Source: Prorocentrum cordatum (taxonomy: Eukaryota; Sar; Dinophyceae; Prorocentrales; Prorocentraceae). From it: a stretch of DNA of 45,000 nucleotides. Numbering within the stretch: the first letter of the stretch is position 1; every line of letters starts with the position of its first letter. The stretch spans positions 1 to 45,000 of the forward strand of contig CAUYUJ010005012.1 of NCBI GenBank assembly GCA_963575745.1. Reading direction: 5' to 3'. Position numbers and translations under genes: made by a program. Shown in pieces: positions 1 to 9,838 of this stretch. Under the pieces are notes generated by a model. That model was not told where the DNA came from. It searched no databases and worked only from the letters and a program-made list of their open reading frames with translations.

Positions 1-483
1 ACATGCAACCTAGGGACAGAGCTGCATGCGCGTGTAAACGCGACTACGGGAGAGAACTTGGAGGTAATTGAGGAGTTTTATAGCCTCATGCTGGCCGCCA
101 TGTCATCTCAGGGCCTGGCGCTCGTGTCAAATTCCAGTGTCCTCGTACACGGAGAGCCCAAGATACTGCTAATCACCGCCACCCAGACGACATCAACCAC
201 AGCAACGACATCAGCAACGACATCAGCAGTGGCACAACTCATTGCCGACACGGAGAAAACGGCGACCATCGATTTTTTGTTTATTGGCATTATGTTAGCT
301 GGTGCGGTCGTTGTTCTGTATAGCTGTTGCGGTCGTTGTTCTGTGTTGTTGCGTTCAAGCCTTATGTTTCTTAGGAACCGCCAGCACCGGAAGTCCGAGG
401 AGGACTTGGAGGTTGTGCCCCGAAATGATCTCGAGCACGGGGCGCCTGAGCAGCCCCGAAATGATCTCTCTGCCCCGAAATGA
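1..483 (+). CDS. C-terminal part of a putative single-pass membrane protein (5' end outside window)
   Basis: Frame 1 is open from the first base of the window to a TGA at 481-483, so the true start lies upstream. The translation has N-glycosylation-type sites (NATT, NSS), then a threonine/serine/alanine-rich stalk (about 178-237), a hydrophobic stretch IDFLFIGIMLAGAVVVLY (268-321) followed by a Cys-rich CCGRC and basic residues, and a charged tail. That order is what a type I membrane protein shows at its C-terminus: outside domain, mucin-like stalk, membrane span, short cytosolic tail. The last 20 codons fall inside a local direct repeat, so the natural end may have been altered. No family was recognised. 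It could also be a terminal exon of a longer intron-containing gene, or a chance ORF. Confidence 0.4.
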   Translation, partial: TCNLGTELHARVNATTGENLEVIEEFYSLMLAAMSSQGLALVSNSSVLVHGEPKILLITATQTTSTTATTSATTSAVAQLIADTEKTATIDFLFIGIMLAGAVVVLYSCCGRCSVLLRSSLMFLRNRQHRKSEEDLEVVPRNDLEHGAPEQPRNDLSAPK

Positions 484-493
484 TCTCGAGCAT
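418..493 (+). repeat. Three copies of a CCCCGAAATGATCTC motif
   Basis: CCCCGAAATGATCTC occurs at about 418-432, 454-468 and 474-488; the first and third continue with GAGCA. In the membrane-protein frame the motif encodes PRNDL twice and a truncated version at the stop. The unit spacing is 36 then 20 bases. Confidence 0.85.
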
Positions 494-527
494 GGGTTGC
501 GCCGGGGGCATCCCCAAGGCGCAACCC
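494..527. other. Strong GC-rich hairpin
   Basis: GGGTTGCGCC (494-503) is perfectly complementary to GGCGCAACCC (518-527), and the inner GGGG/CCCC (505-508 with 512-515) extends the stem. It lies 11 bases after the stop of the membrane-protein ORF, so it could sit in that gene's 3' UTR. A function is not shown by the sequence. Confidence 0.75.
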
Positions 528-581
528 TCTGCCGAGCGGCGGCCCCACGTTGGCGCGCAGCCTGTCACGTGGCGGATCGAC

Positions 582-634
582 CGGAGTATCGCCTAGGTCA
601 AGCGGGATCGGAGCATCGCCTAGGTCAAGCGGGA
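582..634 (+). repeat. Two-copy 27-bp tandem repeat
   Basis: CGGAGTATCGCCTAGGTCAA (582-601) recurs with one change as CGGAGCATCGCCTAGGTCAA (609-628); the repeat continues through GCGGGA in both. Period 27 bp. Confidence 0.85.
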
Positions 635-649
635 ATCGCAGTCCGTCGG

Positions 650-1440
650 CTGCCTCACGCAGTCGTTCGGCTGTCTCACGCTCCTCCTCCCAGGCCTCAA
701 GGGTAGCGATTAAGTGCTTCGTTGCGACGGCGAGAACCCCGTCGCAGCATGCAGCACTCCATCGCAACAAGATTGAAGATCTTGTACGCGATGAATTCAG
801 ATCTATAGTTGTTTTTTTTTCCGCAGTCGTCGCCCGATTTACAGGCTATTCAACCGAAGACCCCTCGCTTCTTATGTGTTTGAAGTTCAATGATGGGTGC
901 GATGTATGGGGTGCGGTCCCTGTTATGATTTCTATGTTCTGTATGTATGTATGAATGTATTGATGTTTGTCTGGGAACAGGTAAGAAGCGTCTTGGGATC
1001 GGTGATCTCTTGGTAGGTTCGTGCGCAGGTTCGGTTCGGGCCCCGCTCGGCTCTGGCTCTCGGCGGGCGCGGACCTGCCTCGCACGCTGCACCCCGATGG
1101 CCAGTCCTTGCAGAGGTGGGCGAGCGCTGGGGCCACGGAAGGCGGGCGCAAGGGGGGGGGGAAGGAAGGGAGGGCATAGAGCTTCCAGCGGCGACGACGA
1201 CGACGACGTGGACGTCGACGACGACGACGACGTTGCCCGTGCAGCGGCGGCATTAGTTGAGCAATTCGCCACCCCCCTGCACACCGCTCGCCTGGCCGCT
1301 CGCCCGCCTTCCGCGTAGCACGCGCCACCCTGCACTCAACAGCCTCCGCCTCCAAGACAACACCTAGCATTCAACAGCCCCCAGCGCTCCCGGGACTGCC
1401 CAGGTCCGCTCCCAAACGCGCCACGACACGCCAAGAGGGC
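650..1440. other. Intergenic stretch without a supported gene; GAC microsatellite at 1192-1233
   Basis: All ORFs here are low-complexity or lack any recognisable pattern. The one clear structure is a GAC triplet run (1192-1233, interrupted by GTGGACGTC) that yields poly-Asp, poly-Ser or poly-Arg depending on frame. A G-run of nine lies at about 1153-1161. Confidence 0.6.
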
Positions 1441-2160
1441 CCTAAAGCTTGCCAAGACAGCCTCAAGAGGCCCTGGACACGCCGAAGATGGCCTCAGGAC
1501 GGCCGACGACGCCGCCAAAACGCCCCAAGAACGCCTCCAGAGGCCCCTCCACAGGGCCCCGCATTTTTGCGCTATCGCATGTTCCGCCTCCCCACGGTCC
1601 CGGACGGCGTCAGAAGCCGTTCAGATCGCTCCAAGACGGCCGAAGAGGCTCCCAAGAAAGACCAGAGACGGCCCAGGAGGCTCCCCAGATAATTCAACAG
1701 GGCTTCGAGAGCGCCCCAAGAGAGCCCCAAGAGCGACATTTCAAGGTCTCCAGCCTGAGAGGCTCCTAGGACGCCCCCGGAGGCCATCAAGAGGCTCCCA
1801 AGAAGCCCCGTGAGGCTTCCAAGAGGCCCCCCGGAAGCCCCAATGAGTTCCCAAGGGGCCCCAGGGAGGCCCCCTGCGGGCCCCCAAGAGACCTCGGTAA
1901 ATCGTATTTCCCAGAGCTTTCCGGGAACATGATTCCTTGGGCTTCCGTCCACCGCCCCAACCATGTTTCCAATAGGCTTGCCGACAAGGCCAAAAAGGGC
2001 CCCTCGGTAAGCCCCAAGAGGCCCCCCTGTTAGGAGAGCCGAGCAAGTCATGTTCCTGGAAAGCTTCCCAGGAACATGATTCTCGGGTTGCCGCCTTCTC
2101 CCCAAACCGTGTTCCCTAAACGCCCGCCAGGATAAAAAACACGAGAGTCCCAACCAGCGC
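1440..2160 (+). repeat. Degenerate CCAAGAGGCCCC-type repeat array
   Basis: Dozens of irregular 12-20 bp units built on CCCCAAGAGGC / CCAAGACGGCC fill this stretch. The same family recurs at 11510-12125, 17640-17935, 19090-19170 and 21160-21500. On the minus strand it opens long Gly/Leu/Trp/Pro-rich frames, which are artefacts of the repeat. A longer internal duplication is also visible: a block beginning GGGAACATGATTC (about 1921-1985) recurs as AGGAACATGATTC (about 2070-2130). Confidence 0.8.
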
Positions 2161-2246
2161 TACCTGCCGTCACGCTCGGAAACGCGTCAGGTTCCGAAGC
2201 CTCCGGAGGCGCCCAACGACACCCCAACAAATCATGTTCTCAGGGA

Positions 2247-2266
2247 TCCGTAGCCATTTTGGCTCA
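2247..2266 (+). other. Full-length dinoflagellate spliced-leader relic
   Basis: Bases 2247-2266 match the first 20 of the 22 positions of the dinoflagellate spliced leader (D)CCGTAGCCATTTTGGCTCAAG. The sequence then departs into a GCCTCA tandem repeat. A spliced-leader RNA gene would continue with AAG and an intron donor GT; this does not, so it is better read as a leader copied back into the genome with an mRNA (established for dinoflagellate retrogenes). No convincing plus-strand coding sequence follows within 500 bases, so the cargo is missing, decayed or spliced. Confidence 0.85.
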
Positions 2267-2290
2267 GCCTCAGCCTCAGCCTCAGCCTCC
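2262..2290 (+). repeat. GCCTCA hexanucleotide repeat abutting the leader relic
   Basis: About four and a half copies of GCCTCA follow directly from the GGCTCA end of the spliced-leader relic. The array may have been seeded from the leader's own 3' end. Confidence 0.8.
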
Positions 2291-2652
2291 GGGTAGACAG
2301 CCGCGTACGACTCCCGGGCCTTCACGTTGAACGCGGGTGCCTCCTAAGGATCAAGTAGAAGGCGATGAGGGGGGAGGAGGGGGAGGGAGGGGGGAGAGGG
2401 ACCGACACCATCGACACAGCCCAAACCAGAGGAACACACCACCACAAACATACAAACACGTTTTGACAGGGAGCATAAACGAGCCGAGTCCGAGCAAAAC
2501 GCCGGCGACGGGAGAGGAGTCACAGTGATCACCCCTTTAAGCACAGCCCGAGCTCCACGGCATGTTGAAAAAGTCGTACATGAAGTACAAGGCTGACAGG
2601 TCCACGACAGGTCGACCAAGCTCGTATCCATGCTTTGCACTCACAAGAGACT

Positions 2653-2738
2653 CTGGGCCCTTTAAGCCGAATTCACACGCCATGCTCTGGGCCCTTTAAG
2701 CCAATTCTGCGGCCCTTTAAGCCGAATTCTCATGCATG
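2653..2738 (+). repeat. Three copies of GGCCCTTTAAGCC(G)AATTC
   Basis: The motif occurs at about 2656-2674, 2690-2707 and 2711-2729, with CATG close behind the first and third. It lies just beyond the 3' end of the minus-strand ORF at 2759-3652. Confidence 0.8.
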
Positions 2739-2758
2739 TCTCTGTGGCGCTTGGAGGC

Positions 2759-3652
2759 CTACTGGGGCCCCCCCGCAGGGGGGGCGCCAGCGGCGTCCGC
2801 CGGGGCGGCCACCGCCGGGGCGGCGGCACCTCCGTCCGCGGGGTCGGCGGCAGGAGCGGCAGCCGGCGGCACCGCCACCGCCGGGCGCGCAAGGTGGCCG
2901 GCCGGGCGCGCCCCCTGGATCACGCCACCTGCTCCCGCACCCTTCTTGCCCTTGGCCTTGCCCTTGCCTTTGCCGCCCTTGCCGGCCTTGCCCTTCCCCT
3001 TGTCGCCCTTGCCGCCCTTGGGGCCCTTTCCGCCCTTGCCCTTGCCCCGCTCCTCCGGCGTGCGCTCCAAGTAAAGGAGGCGCCGCGGGGGGGGATCGAC
3101 GCCCTGCACGCGCTTGGGGCGGCCGTCCACGTCCAGGCCACACGCCGTCCTCAACAGCTTGTCCAAGGGCCCGAGCGCGCTCTGGACGAGGAGCGACTCT
3201 GTGCAGAACCGCAGCTTCGTTTTGAAGACCCCCGGAAGGCGCTGCCAACCGCTGCCCCCGCCGGCCGCGTCGCTCCACTTCCGCTCCTCGTAGACACCCA
3301 CTATCAAGCCGCGGGCTGACAGGGCCCTGTACAGGCAGCGAACAGCTTCGGTGCGCTCATTATTGCCGCCGCCCATCTGGTCGTCGAGCGGCCAAGTGAC
3401 GTCGAGGCGCTCTGCAACCTTCTTGCACACTACGTTGGGCCACTCCTCCTTGAGCTCGCGGAAGGCCCCCGCCTCCTTTTTACCCAGGTAGAAGACGTCC
3501 GCTTGCGGAAAGCCCTCGACGATCAGGACCGTGCTCTTCAACAGGGCGTCAAGAGCCGCAGAGTGGCGGCGCTGCGTCAGCTCGAGCTGAACAATACGAT
3601 CGGTGTGATCGTTGAGAGCCTGGTCGATCTGTGCACGGCGAGCAGCCGCCAT
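2759..3652 (-). CDS. Coiled-coil, Lys/Gly-rich protein, possibly a retroelement ORF1 (nucleic-acid binding)
   Basis: A 297-residue ORF starts at an ATG in good context (GCGATGG). Residues about 1-45 are charged with heptad-like spacing and likely form a coiled coil. Residues about 46-200 look like an ordinary folded domain (VLIVEGFPQADVFYLG, then WPNVVCKKVAERLDVTWPLDD). Residues about 205-240 are a strongly basic KGKGGKG tail, followed by an Ala/Pro/Gly-rich end. Coiled coil, compact domain and basic tail is the plan of LINE ORF1 proteins. The order is odd, because the ORF lies downstream (3') of the minus-strand LINE at 4292-9838, where an ORF1 would normally be upstream. It may be the 5' part of another minus-strand element whose remainder is lost below 2759, or an unrelated host gene. 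I do not recognise the middle domain. Confidence 0.65.
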   Translation of the reverse strand: MAAARRAQIDQALNDHTDRIVQLELTQRRHSAALDALLKSTVLIVEGFPQADVFYLGKKEAGAFRELKEEWPNVVCKKVAERLDVTWPLDDQMGGGNNERTEAVRCLYRALSARGLIVGVYEERKWSDAAGGGSGWQRLPGVFKTKLRFCTESLLVQSALGPLDKLLRTACGLDVDGRPKRVQGVDPPPRRLLYLERTPEERGKGKGGKGPKGGKGDKGKGKAGKGGKGKGKAKGKKGAGAGGVIQGARPAGHLARPAVAVPPAAAPAADPADGGAAAPAVAAPADAAGAPPAGGPQ

Positions 3653-4291
3653 CGCAGCGCGGGGTGGGACGGGCGGCGCGTGGGCTCGAGCTGGGGCGAC
3701 TGCCGTGTCACAAACAATGTGTCACATGGGGCTGCGTTCGCGCGCAGCAGCACACCGAGAATGACAGAAGCACAAGTGGTGGTTGGACGGGAAGGGAGGG
3801 GAGGGGGAGACGAGGGAGGGAAAGAGGAGGACGGGAGGGAGAGAAGGACAAGGGAGGAAGGGAAAGGGCGGGGGACCGGGGACCAACCACCACCACCGAG
3901 AGGGGAGAACAGAGGAGGGGAGACACAAGCACACACACACACACACATACACGCACAGACAACACACACCACCTCCTCCGAGAGACACAACAACGATACT
4001 CTGCCCCAGCTGTAAGGGCTTGGGGGCGGCTCTGACCTGTCCCCAGATGAGACAGGCCGGCTCGGCGGAACTGTAGAACCACCAGCCGCCCCCGCGGTCG
4101 AACTGTCGAGGATCGCCGCCGGCACAGAGCAGCCACCAGGAGACACAACGACACGAGGAGGACACTCACCACGAGGGGGGAGAAAAACAACACCTGCACA
4201 CGAGAGGAGGAGGACCACAACACAGGAGGCGGATCACCACCGCCAGCTTCCGAGCCATCGACCGGCAAAAACGCGGCATTGAGGGATGGCC
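3653..4291. other. Spacer with GA-rich tract and AC microsatellite
   Basis: No gene is seen. A GGGA/GGAGG-rich tract spans about 3780-3880 and an (AC)n run about 3929-3960. A short stem CCTGTC/GACAGG (4036-4041 with 4051-4056) is present. The segment would be the 3' UTR of the minus-strand LINE if that element extends past its stop at 4292. Confidence 0.6.
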
Positions 4292-7117
4292 CTAACCGTG
4301 GCCCGCGGGGCGCCGTAGCGCTAACCTCATATTACCACCAGGATCTGGCTGCCCGCGACCCCGTTCGCGACCTAATGCTTTGGCTGCCGCTCCCCTACCG
4401 CGGACCGCGGCCACCGCCTTGGCACCGCCCTTAGCCCGCGGTTTCGCTTTGGGCACAGCTGGGGCAGCCGCGGGTGCTGCCGCTGCGGGCGCCGCAGGGT
4501 CTGGGGGCGCCGGCACGCGCTCGCCACGACACCATTTTTCATGAGCTCCACAAGGGCGAGAGATCATGCCTGGTGGGTCCGTGGGCTCAAAAACTTTGCC
4601 GCATTTACTACACGTCCTATTAAGGAGCTCACTCCCGCGGCATTTGTTCTCGTGCGCGTGTCTGCACCCCTCTTTGACCTCCATCTTGCACTTACGACAC
4701 TTAGTCATCCCTGGTGTGATGGCAAATCCTACGGCCGTGCACCGCCGGAAATGCCACTTAATGTCTTTGGATAGGACCTCAATGCCGCATTTTTTGCAAT
4801 AGTCGATATCCTGCCACCGAAGGGCGGCGACTTGGGGAGGGGGCGCAAGCCATCGCAGAGACTGCTCCGAAACCATGCCCTGGCGTCCCAATTCCGCAGC
4901 ACGGTCCGCGAGTTCGTTGTCGTGCACTCCAGTGTGCCCATACACGTGTTCCCACGTCACTTGGCGTCTAGCCATAACCTGTTCCGTCAGCCCCCGCACC
5001 GTTTCCGCCAGCTCCTCATTGGACTTCACCTCCCACAGGCCCCGGGCGGTGTTGGCTGCATACTCCGAATCATAGCGGATGTGCACGGGAACAGCTCCAC
5101 CATCCGGCGCCTCATTCAGCAGCCAGTGCATGACTTCCCCGATGGCAGACAGCTCTGCTGTATTATTCGTCTGGGACCGGGCGCCGATCCACCTGTGATC
5201 CCAAGCTCTACACACCACAGGGGCATGCAGCACGAAATCAGGCACCATACCCAGGCTGCCCGGCCCTTCATAACGAAAGATAACTGCGCCCCAACCCGCC
5301 TCACCGTCGAGCCCTGACCCGTCGGTGGCAATCCACCAGCCTAACGGCGGCGCGGCGTGTGGCCCGTGAAGAACAGGCTCCCATTTGCCGAACTCCACCT
5401 GCATGGCATCACGCAGTTCGAGTCTCGCGGGACATGTGGCCTTATGGTATTTGACATCTCTGCCCATATACTGTTTGCAATCAGGACACTGGTGGCTCAG
5501 GCTGGTGACAACCGTAGGATCCCGAACAGAGTGCTCAGCATCATAATGAAACTGCAGCTGGTTGCCCGTGGCAAAACTCGCAAGACACACTGGGCACGAG
5601 TACGCGGTCTCCTGGGCCTCATCGTCGTCGTCGTCGGGGGAGGGAGGGGGAGGGGGAGGAGGAGGAGGAGGAGGGACGACCGACGGCGACGACGACGGCC
5701 CCGCCCCCGACGACGGCAAAGGAGCCCCGGGACGCCACGCATTGATGGCCGTGCGCTGCTCTGTCGTCAACGGGGCGCTTGGGAAGCTGTTGTCGATCGC
5801 ACGTCTCCACCCTCGCCGGGCCTGGGCGCGTCGAAACCAATCAATTTCTTCGACTGACAGCCTCCTGACACACTTCCGCAGCCACTGATACTGCCAGATG
5901 CGACCCACCGTAGGGGTGCCCCCCCGCGCTGACAGCCACCCGAACAGGACCTGTTTCGGCACCCGCCACACCGGCATTCGAGCCACGTGTCCCAACCACT
6001 GCAGTGCCAAGCGCGCCGTTAAATCCTCCATCGACCGCCATTGGGCTGCACGGTACATCATCGCGTCCGAAACCTCGAGGTCCCTCATAATGAGCACATC
6101 CATGCCGAACGCCCGGCGGACGCCATAATTGGCCACTCGTTGAAGTCTAGCCAGGTCGTGGCGCGTCCAGCCCCGTGACCGCGAAGCGGACGTGAGCAGC
6201 CCAATCACACAGGAGTGCACAATCTGGAGCCTGGTGCTAATATCAACTCCGCTCGTGCGGCCGCGACCGTGCGCCGTACCCACCGACCAACCTTTGGCCA
6301 AGGATTTAACTAGCGCGTTGCCCGCCGTAACACGCTTGGTCGTATCCGCAGTCAGAGCCCCGCTTCTGCAGTGTATGCCCCCGATATGCTTAACCTGCTC
6401 AACCTCGAACTCCATGGGCACATCGTATGGTGCCGGGGGAACACCACAAATGCGAAGACGTTCCGTTTTGCCCCGGTTGAGCCTCTCGTCCCAGTCGGCC
6501 ATCGTGGTCTCGAACAATGGGTCGGCCACCCGCATTTCATCAGCCATGCCTACCAATGCCGTGTCATCCGCGAAACCCAGATCTCCAATGACAGTAGAAC
6601 GAACCGTACTGGCGAAACTCTTATCCCCTGCGACGTGAGTCCGCGTCCTGGCTCGCTTGTTGAGCTTGCCATCTATCTGGTAGTCCCAGGCGAGACCGGG
6701 GGCGTGGCCGGCCGCATCAGCACGTCGCTTCCGACGAAGGCGGAAGTCCCGAAGCACTGCATCATGAAACACGTTAAACAAGGGAGGGCTGGACGGGCAC
6801 CCCTCCCGTAGCCCGCGGCGAGGGTACCACTGAGACGACAAACCCTGTAAAACCCGCACCTTGTAGCCCGTGTGCTCGTGGAGAGCCTTGCACACTCGGA
6901 TAAAACCCCGGGGACAGCCTCTGCGTTCTAACAAACGCCACAGGGCCGGCCGGCACACTCGTGGATAAGCCTTTTCTATGTCGTAGAACGAGAGGACAAC
7001 AGCGTTGCCGTTGGTCAAAGCACGAGCCTCCTCAATAAGGCGCCGCGCTACCTGCAGGGCGTCATCAGTGCCCCGGCCCCGCCTGAAGCCATACTGTTCC
7101 TCCGCCATAAAACCCTC
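4292..7117 (-). pseudogene. LINE RT core, zinc fingers and RNase H
   Basis: The ORF is open upstream to 7240, but its first 40 codons are the Lys-rich tract; recognisable sequence starts at EGFMAEEQYGFRRGRGTDD. RT motif A is SFYDIEKAYPRV (Asp at residue 87 counting from 7240), motif B LREGCPSSPPLF, and motif C GFADDTALV (223-226 FADD, intact). Two C2H2-like modules (CPVC...H...H near residue 547, CPDC...H...C) follow a poly-Pro/poly-Asp linker. RNase HI is complete in pattern: ATDGSG (about 640), NNTAELSAIGE, RYDSEYAANT, and YGHTGVHDNELADRAAE. Three more Cys/His modules follow (CKKCG, CRKCK, CSKCG), then an Ala/Pro/Lys/Gly-rich tail. About 940 residues are undamaged, so this half is young or the flanking breaks are recent. 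Confidence 0.9.
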
Positions 7118-7122
7118 TTTTT

Positions 7123-7154
<32 letters not shown>

Positions 7155-7286
7155 TCATCTTTTTTTTTTTTCTTTTTTTTTTTATTTTTTCTTTTTTTTG
7201 TTTCAGTCCTTTTCATTTTTTTTTTTTCATTACTTTTCATTTTTCTTTTTTTCGCAGTTTTCTTCCTTCATTTTGTTTTTTTCAGA
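7118..7286 (-). repeat. A-rich (T-rich on +) tract inside the RT domain
   Basis: About 170 bases are nearly all T on the plus strand with scattered C, A and G. The tract falls between two RT blocks that are normally adjacent and changes the reading frame. Confidence 0.9.
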
Positions 7287-7836
7287 CCACTGAGCGAGCC
7301 GAGAGGCCACGACTCGAGCCACCAATTTGGAGCCCACCGACAGCAGTGTGATGCCGCGCCACGGATTCTTATCAGCGCGGTTACCCTTGCGCTTCCATAG
7401 CGGCACGACCAAGCCCACTTTCCATTCCTCGGGCCAATCTTCGGCCTCGCCGTCTTCATCTGCCCGGGACGTACGCTCCCACATATCCCGTACGATGTCA
7501 AAAACCCGCGACCGCAGGGCGTCACCCCCATACTTTAAAGATTCCGCGACAAATCCGCCCTCTCCTGGTTGACGCCCAGGCTGCATTTTCTTGACGCAGG
7601 CCATCAGCTCTGGGTCTGTGGGAGGGGCGGCGAGCCATTCCACAACCACTGCCGTTTGTGGCACGTGCTGCCACACGTGCTCAGCAACTACCCCCACGTC
7701 CTTAGAGATGGCAGCAAAGTGCTGCTTCCACTTCTCCCGTTCTCCTGCGACGTCACCGACGCTCCAACGACCGGAGTCGCACCTGTCCCCGCGCCGAAGC
7801 CGGAGGTCACGGAAGAGCCTAAATAGCTCGCCCTGA
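7287..7836 (-). pseudogene. LINE linker and N-terminal RT segment
   Basis: Between two A-rich tracts the minus strand encodes about 180 residues in a frame different from the flanking pieces. It has the pre-RT linker REKWKQHFAAIS and RT fingers-like features: PLWKRKGN, NPWRGITLLSVGSKLVARVVASRLAQW. The last matches the conserved stretch that normally runs within a few residues into the EEQYGFRRG block, which here resumes only beyond the tract at 7118-7286. Confidence 0.85.
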
Positions 7837-7837
7837 T

Positions 7838-8146
7838 CTTTTTTTTTTTTTTTTATTTTTTTTTTTTTGTTTTTGTGTTTTTTTTGTTTTTGTGATTTTG
7901 TTTTTTTTCTTTTTTTTTTATTGTTTTTGTTATCTTTTTTTTGTTTTTTTTCTTTTTTGATTTTGGTGAATGTTGGTTTTTTTCTGTTTTTGTTTGATTT
8001 TGCTTGTTGTTTTTTTTGTTTTCTTTTTTTTTTTTTTTTCTTTTTTTTTTTTTTTTGTTGTTTGTTTGTTGCTGTTTTGTTTTTTTTTTTGTTGTGTTTT
8101 TTTTTTTTTGTGATCCCCGCTTTCTTCTCTTTTTTGTTTTTCCGGG
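7838..8146 (-). repeat. A-rich (T-rich on +) tract in the endonuclease-RT linker
   Basis: About 300 bases of T with isolated G, C and A on the plus strand. It would encode poly-Lys/Asn on the element's sense strand. Confidence 0.9.
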
Positions 8147-8210
8147 CCGTAGCAGCGGAAAAGCCGACCCCCAAATGTCACGCCAGTACGCGTTCTCCCA
8201 ACTTTATCCA

Positions 8211-8255
8211 TTTTTTTTTATTTTTTATTTTTTCCCCCCTTTTACTTTTTTTTTT
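8211..8255 (-). repeat. Short A-rich (T-rich on +) tract ending the endonuclease ORF
   Basis: About 45 bases of T with a CCCCCC interruption. The sense strand reads Lys codons and then TAA at 8225. Confidence 0.9.
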
Positions 8256-9838
8256 GCCCGCAGGGTCCGGCGACGTTCCCGCCGCGCCAGCCGCCGCGCC
8301 GCTACAGCGGCGACCTTGGTATCCTCAGTGGCCGTCTTCCAAGCTGTCTCGGCCGTAGACACAGCCTCGTCGAGTCGGCGCTTGGTGTCCTCGTGACCCC
8401 GAAGCCACGGGATCTGGTGCCTTTTCACCCGCATGCCCAATACATTCAGCGCGACTTCCTTCACGATCCTGCAGACATCCCGCCACACGGGCGGCGCAGC
8501 ACAGCCCAAAATGCGCTCAGTGATTTGCTTCTCGAAGTCGCTCCTGGACTGCTTGGTAGTAGCAGAAGACCCCGTCATGGCACCATAATTGGGAACTGTC
8601 TCACGAGCCTCCTCGACTGGGGCCACGCGCGCCCACTGCACGTCAAGCCGCCCGCATACCTCGACAGGCTCATGGTCCGTATATGGTGCCCACGGTACCA
8701 CCCCGTCCTCCCTCGCCCCTCCTCCATCCACCCTCCTCTTTCCTTTTCGTCGACTCATTCGTCCACGCTCGTCCTGCTGCCCACGGGGCCCAAAATGGAG
8801 GGTGCGGCACGACGTAAAGAACTTCTGGTCCCTTGGCCGGACGAGCACGTGATCAAGCTGATGGGCGGTGCGGTACCGCAGGTGCCACCACGTGGCCGGC
8901 TGCGATTGCTCATACATACTACTGAGGATACATAAAGGGACTGAGTGGCAAGCGGCCACAAGCTCGCGCCCGGTGTCCGTGCGGCGCGGAGACGCATGGA
9001 GACCCAACACCTCCCGCTCCTCGTCCCCCTGAGGCCGGCCGACTTCCGCATTGAAGTCGCCACCGACTATAACCAGCTGATCAGCGCCCCGGACACGGGA
9101 CTCGACGAAGCGCAGCTCTTCATGAAAACGGTCCCTGGCAGCGACAGCAGCAGGCCTCGTCCCCGACACCGGGGCGTAGCACGCCAGCAGAGAGATGCCT
9201 CTGCGCCGCCCTTCCCGGGGAATCACAACACCCATCACTCGAATACCCGCTTTTCCTTCCCTTCCCCGAACAACGACCTGCGATCCCGACTCCCTCCAAG
9301 CCTCAGACAGTTTGTTACCTAAAGCCACACAAACCTTCCCCCTAATGATGAAAGTCCACTTCCTCCCCCCTTCCTCATACTCCCTTACCCCATTACATGT
9401 AAACTTCACATCAGAAAACAGGGCAAAGTCCCATTTCCTCCCGTTGAGCAGGGAGAGGAAAACACCAACCTTGATAGCCGGGCTCTCGTTGCCCCGCTCC
9501 GCCCCCAACTTCCTTGTATTCCAAGTGCCACCCCTGAAGAACCATGCCGTGGGAGCCCTGTGAGCCCTCCGGCGACGGCCCTCCCGCCGAAGCACGGCAA
9601 GTTTATGCATGGCACAGCACCGCTTGGCACGAGAAGCCTTCTTCTTCTTGATCCGATTCTTGGCCCGGATCCTAAGAGCACGTTCCTGACACCGCGTTGT
9701 ACCTGAAGGAAACGTAGGGCCTTCAACCAACACCATCGCCTCAGCACCGACCACATTCGGCACAGACACCGACGCGCGTTGGCCAAACGAGTCGCCGGTC
9801 TGCCCCCCAGGACCCGCGACTGACACTGCGACTGACAC
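8256..9838 (-). pseudogene. LINE AP-endonuclease domain
   Basis: About 527 codons are readable before the A-rich tract. Residues 59-72 are a basic, NLS-like patch (RIKKKKASRAKR). The endonuclease/exonuclease/phosphatase fold is shown by GTWNTRK (104-110), LACYAPVSG (218-226), VGGDFNAEVG (258-267), HQLDHVLV (326-333) and the catalytic TDHEPV (387-392). The usual Glu-containing motif is FSDVK (141-145), with Asp in the Glu position. That may be a loss-of-function change or a lineage variant. The ORF ends in the A-rich tract at 8211-8255 with a TAA at 8225. Its role would be nicking the target DNA to prime reverse transcription. Confidence 0.85.

Noticed and set aside
1572-2153. Minus-strand Gly/Leu/Trp/Pro ORFs resembling a collagen- or silk-like protein
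   Set aside because: Produced by the CCAAGAGG repeat; the same peptide pattern appears wherever that repeat occurs.
2225-2345. Minus-strand exon-like frame (FNVKARESYAAVYPEAEAEAE) behind a pyrimidine tract and CCTTAG
   Set aside because: It overlaps the spliced-leader relic, has no recognised family and no partner exon; the leader match is the stronger explanation.
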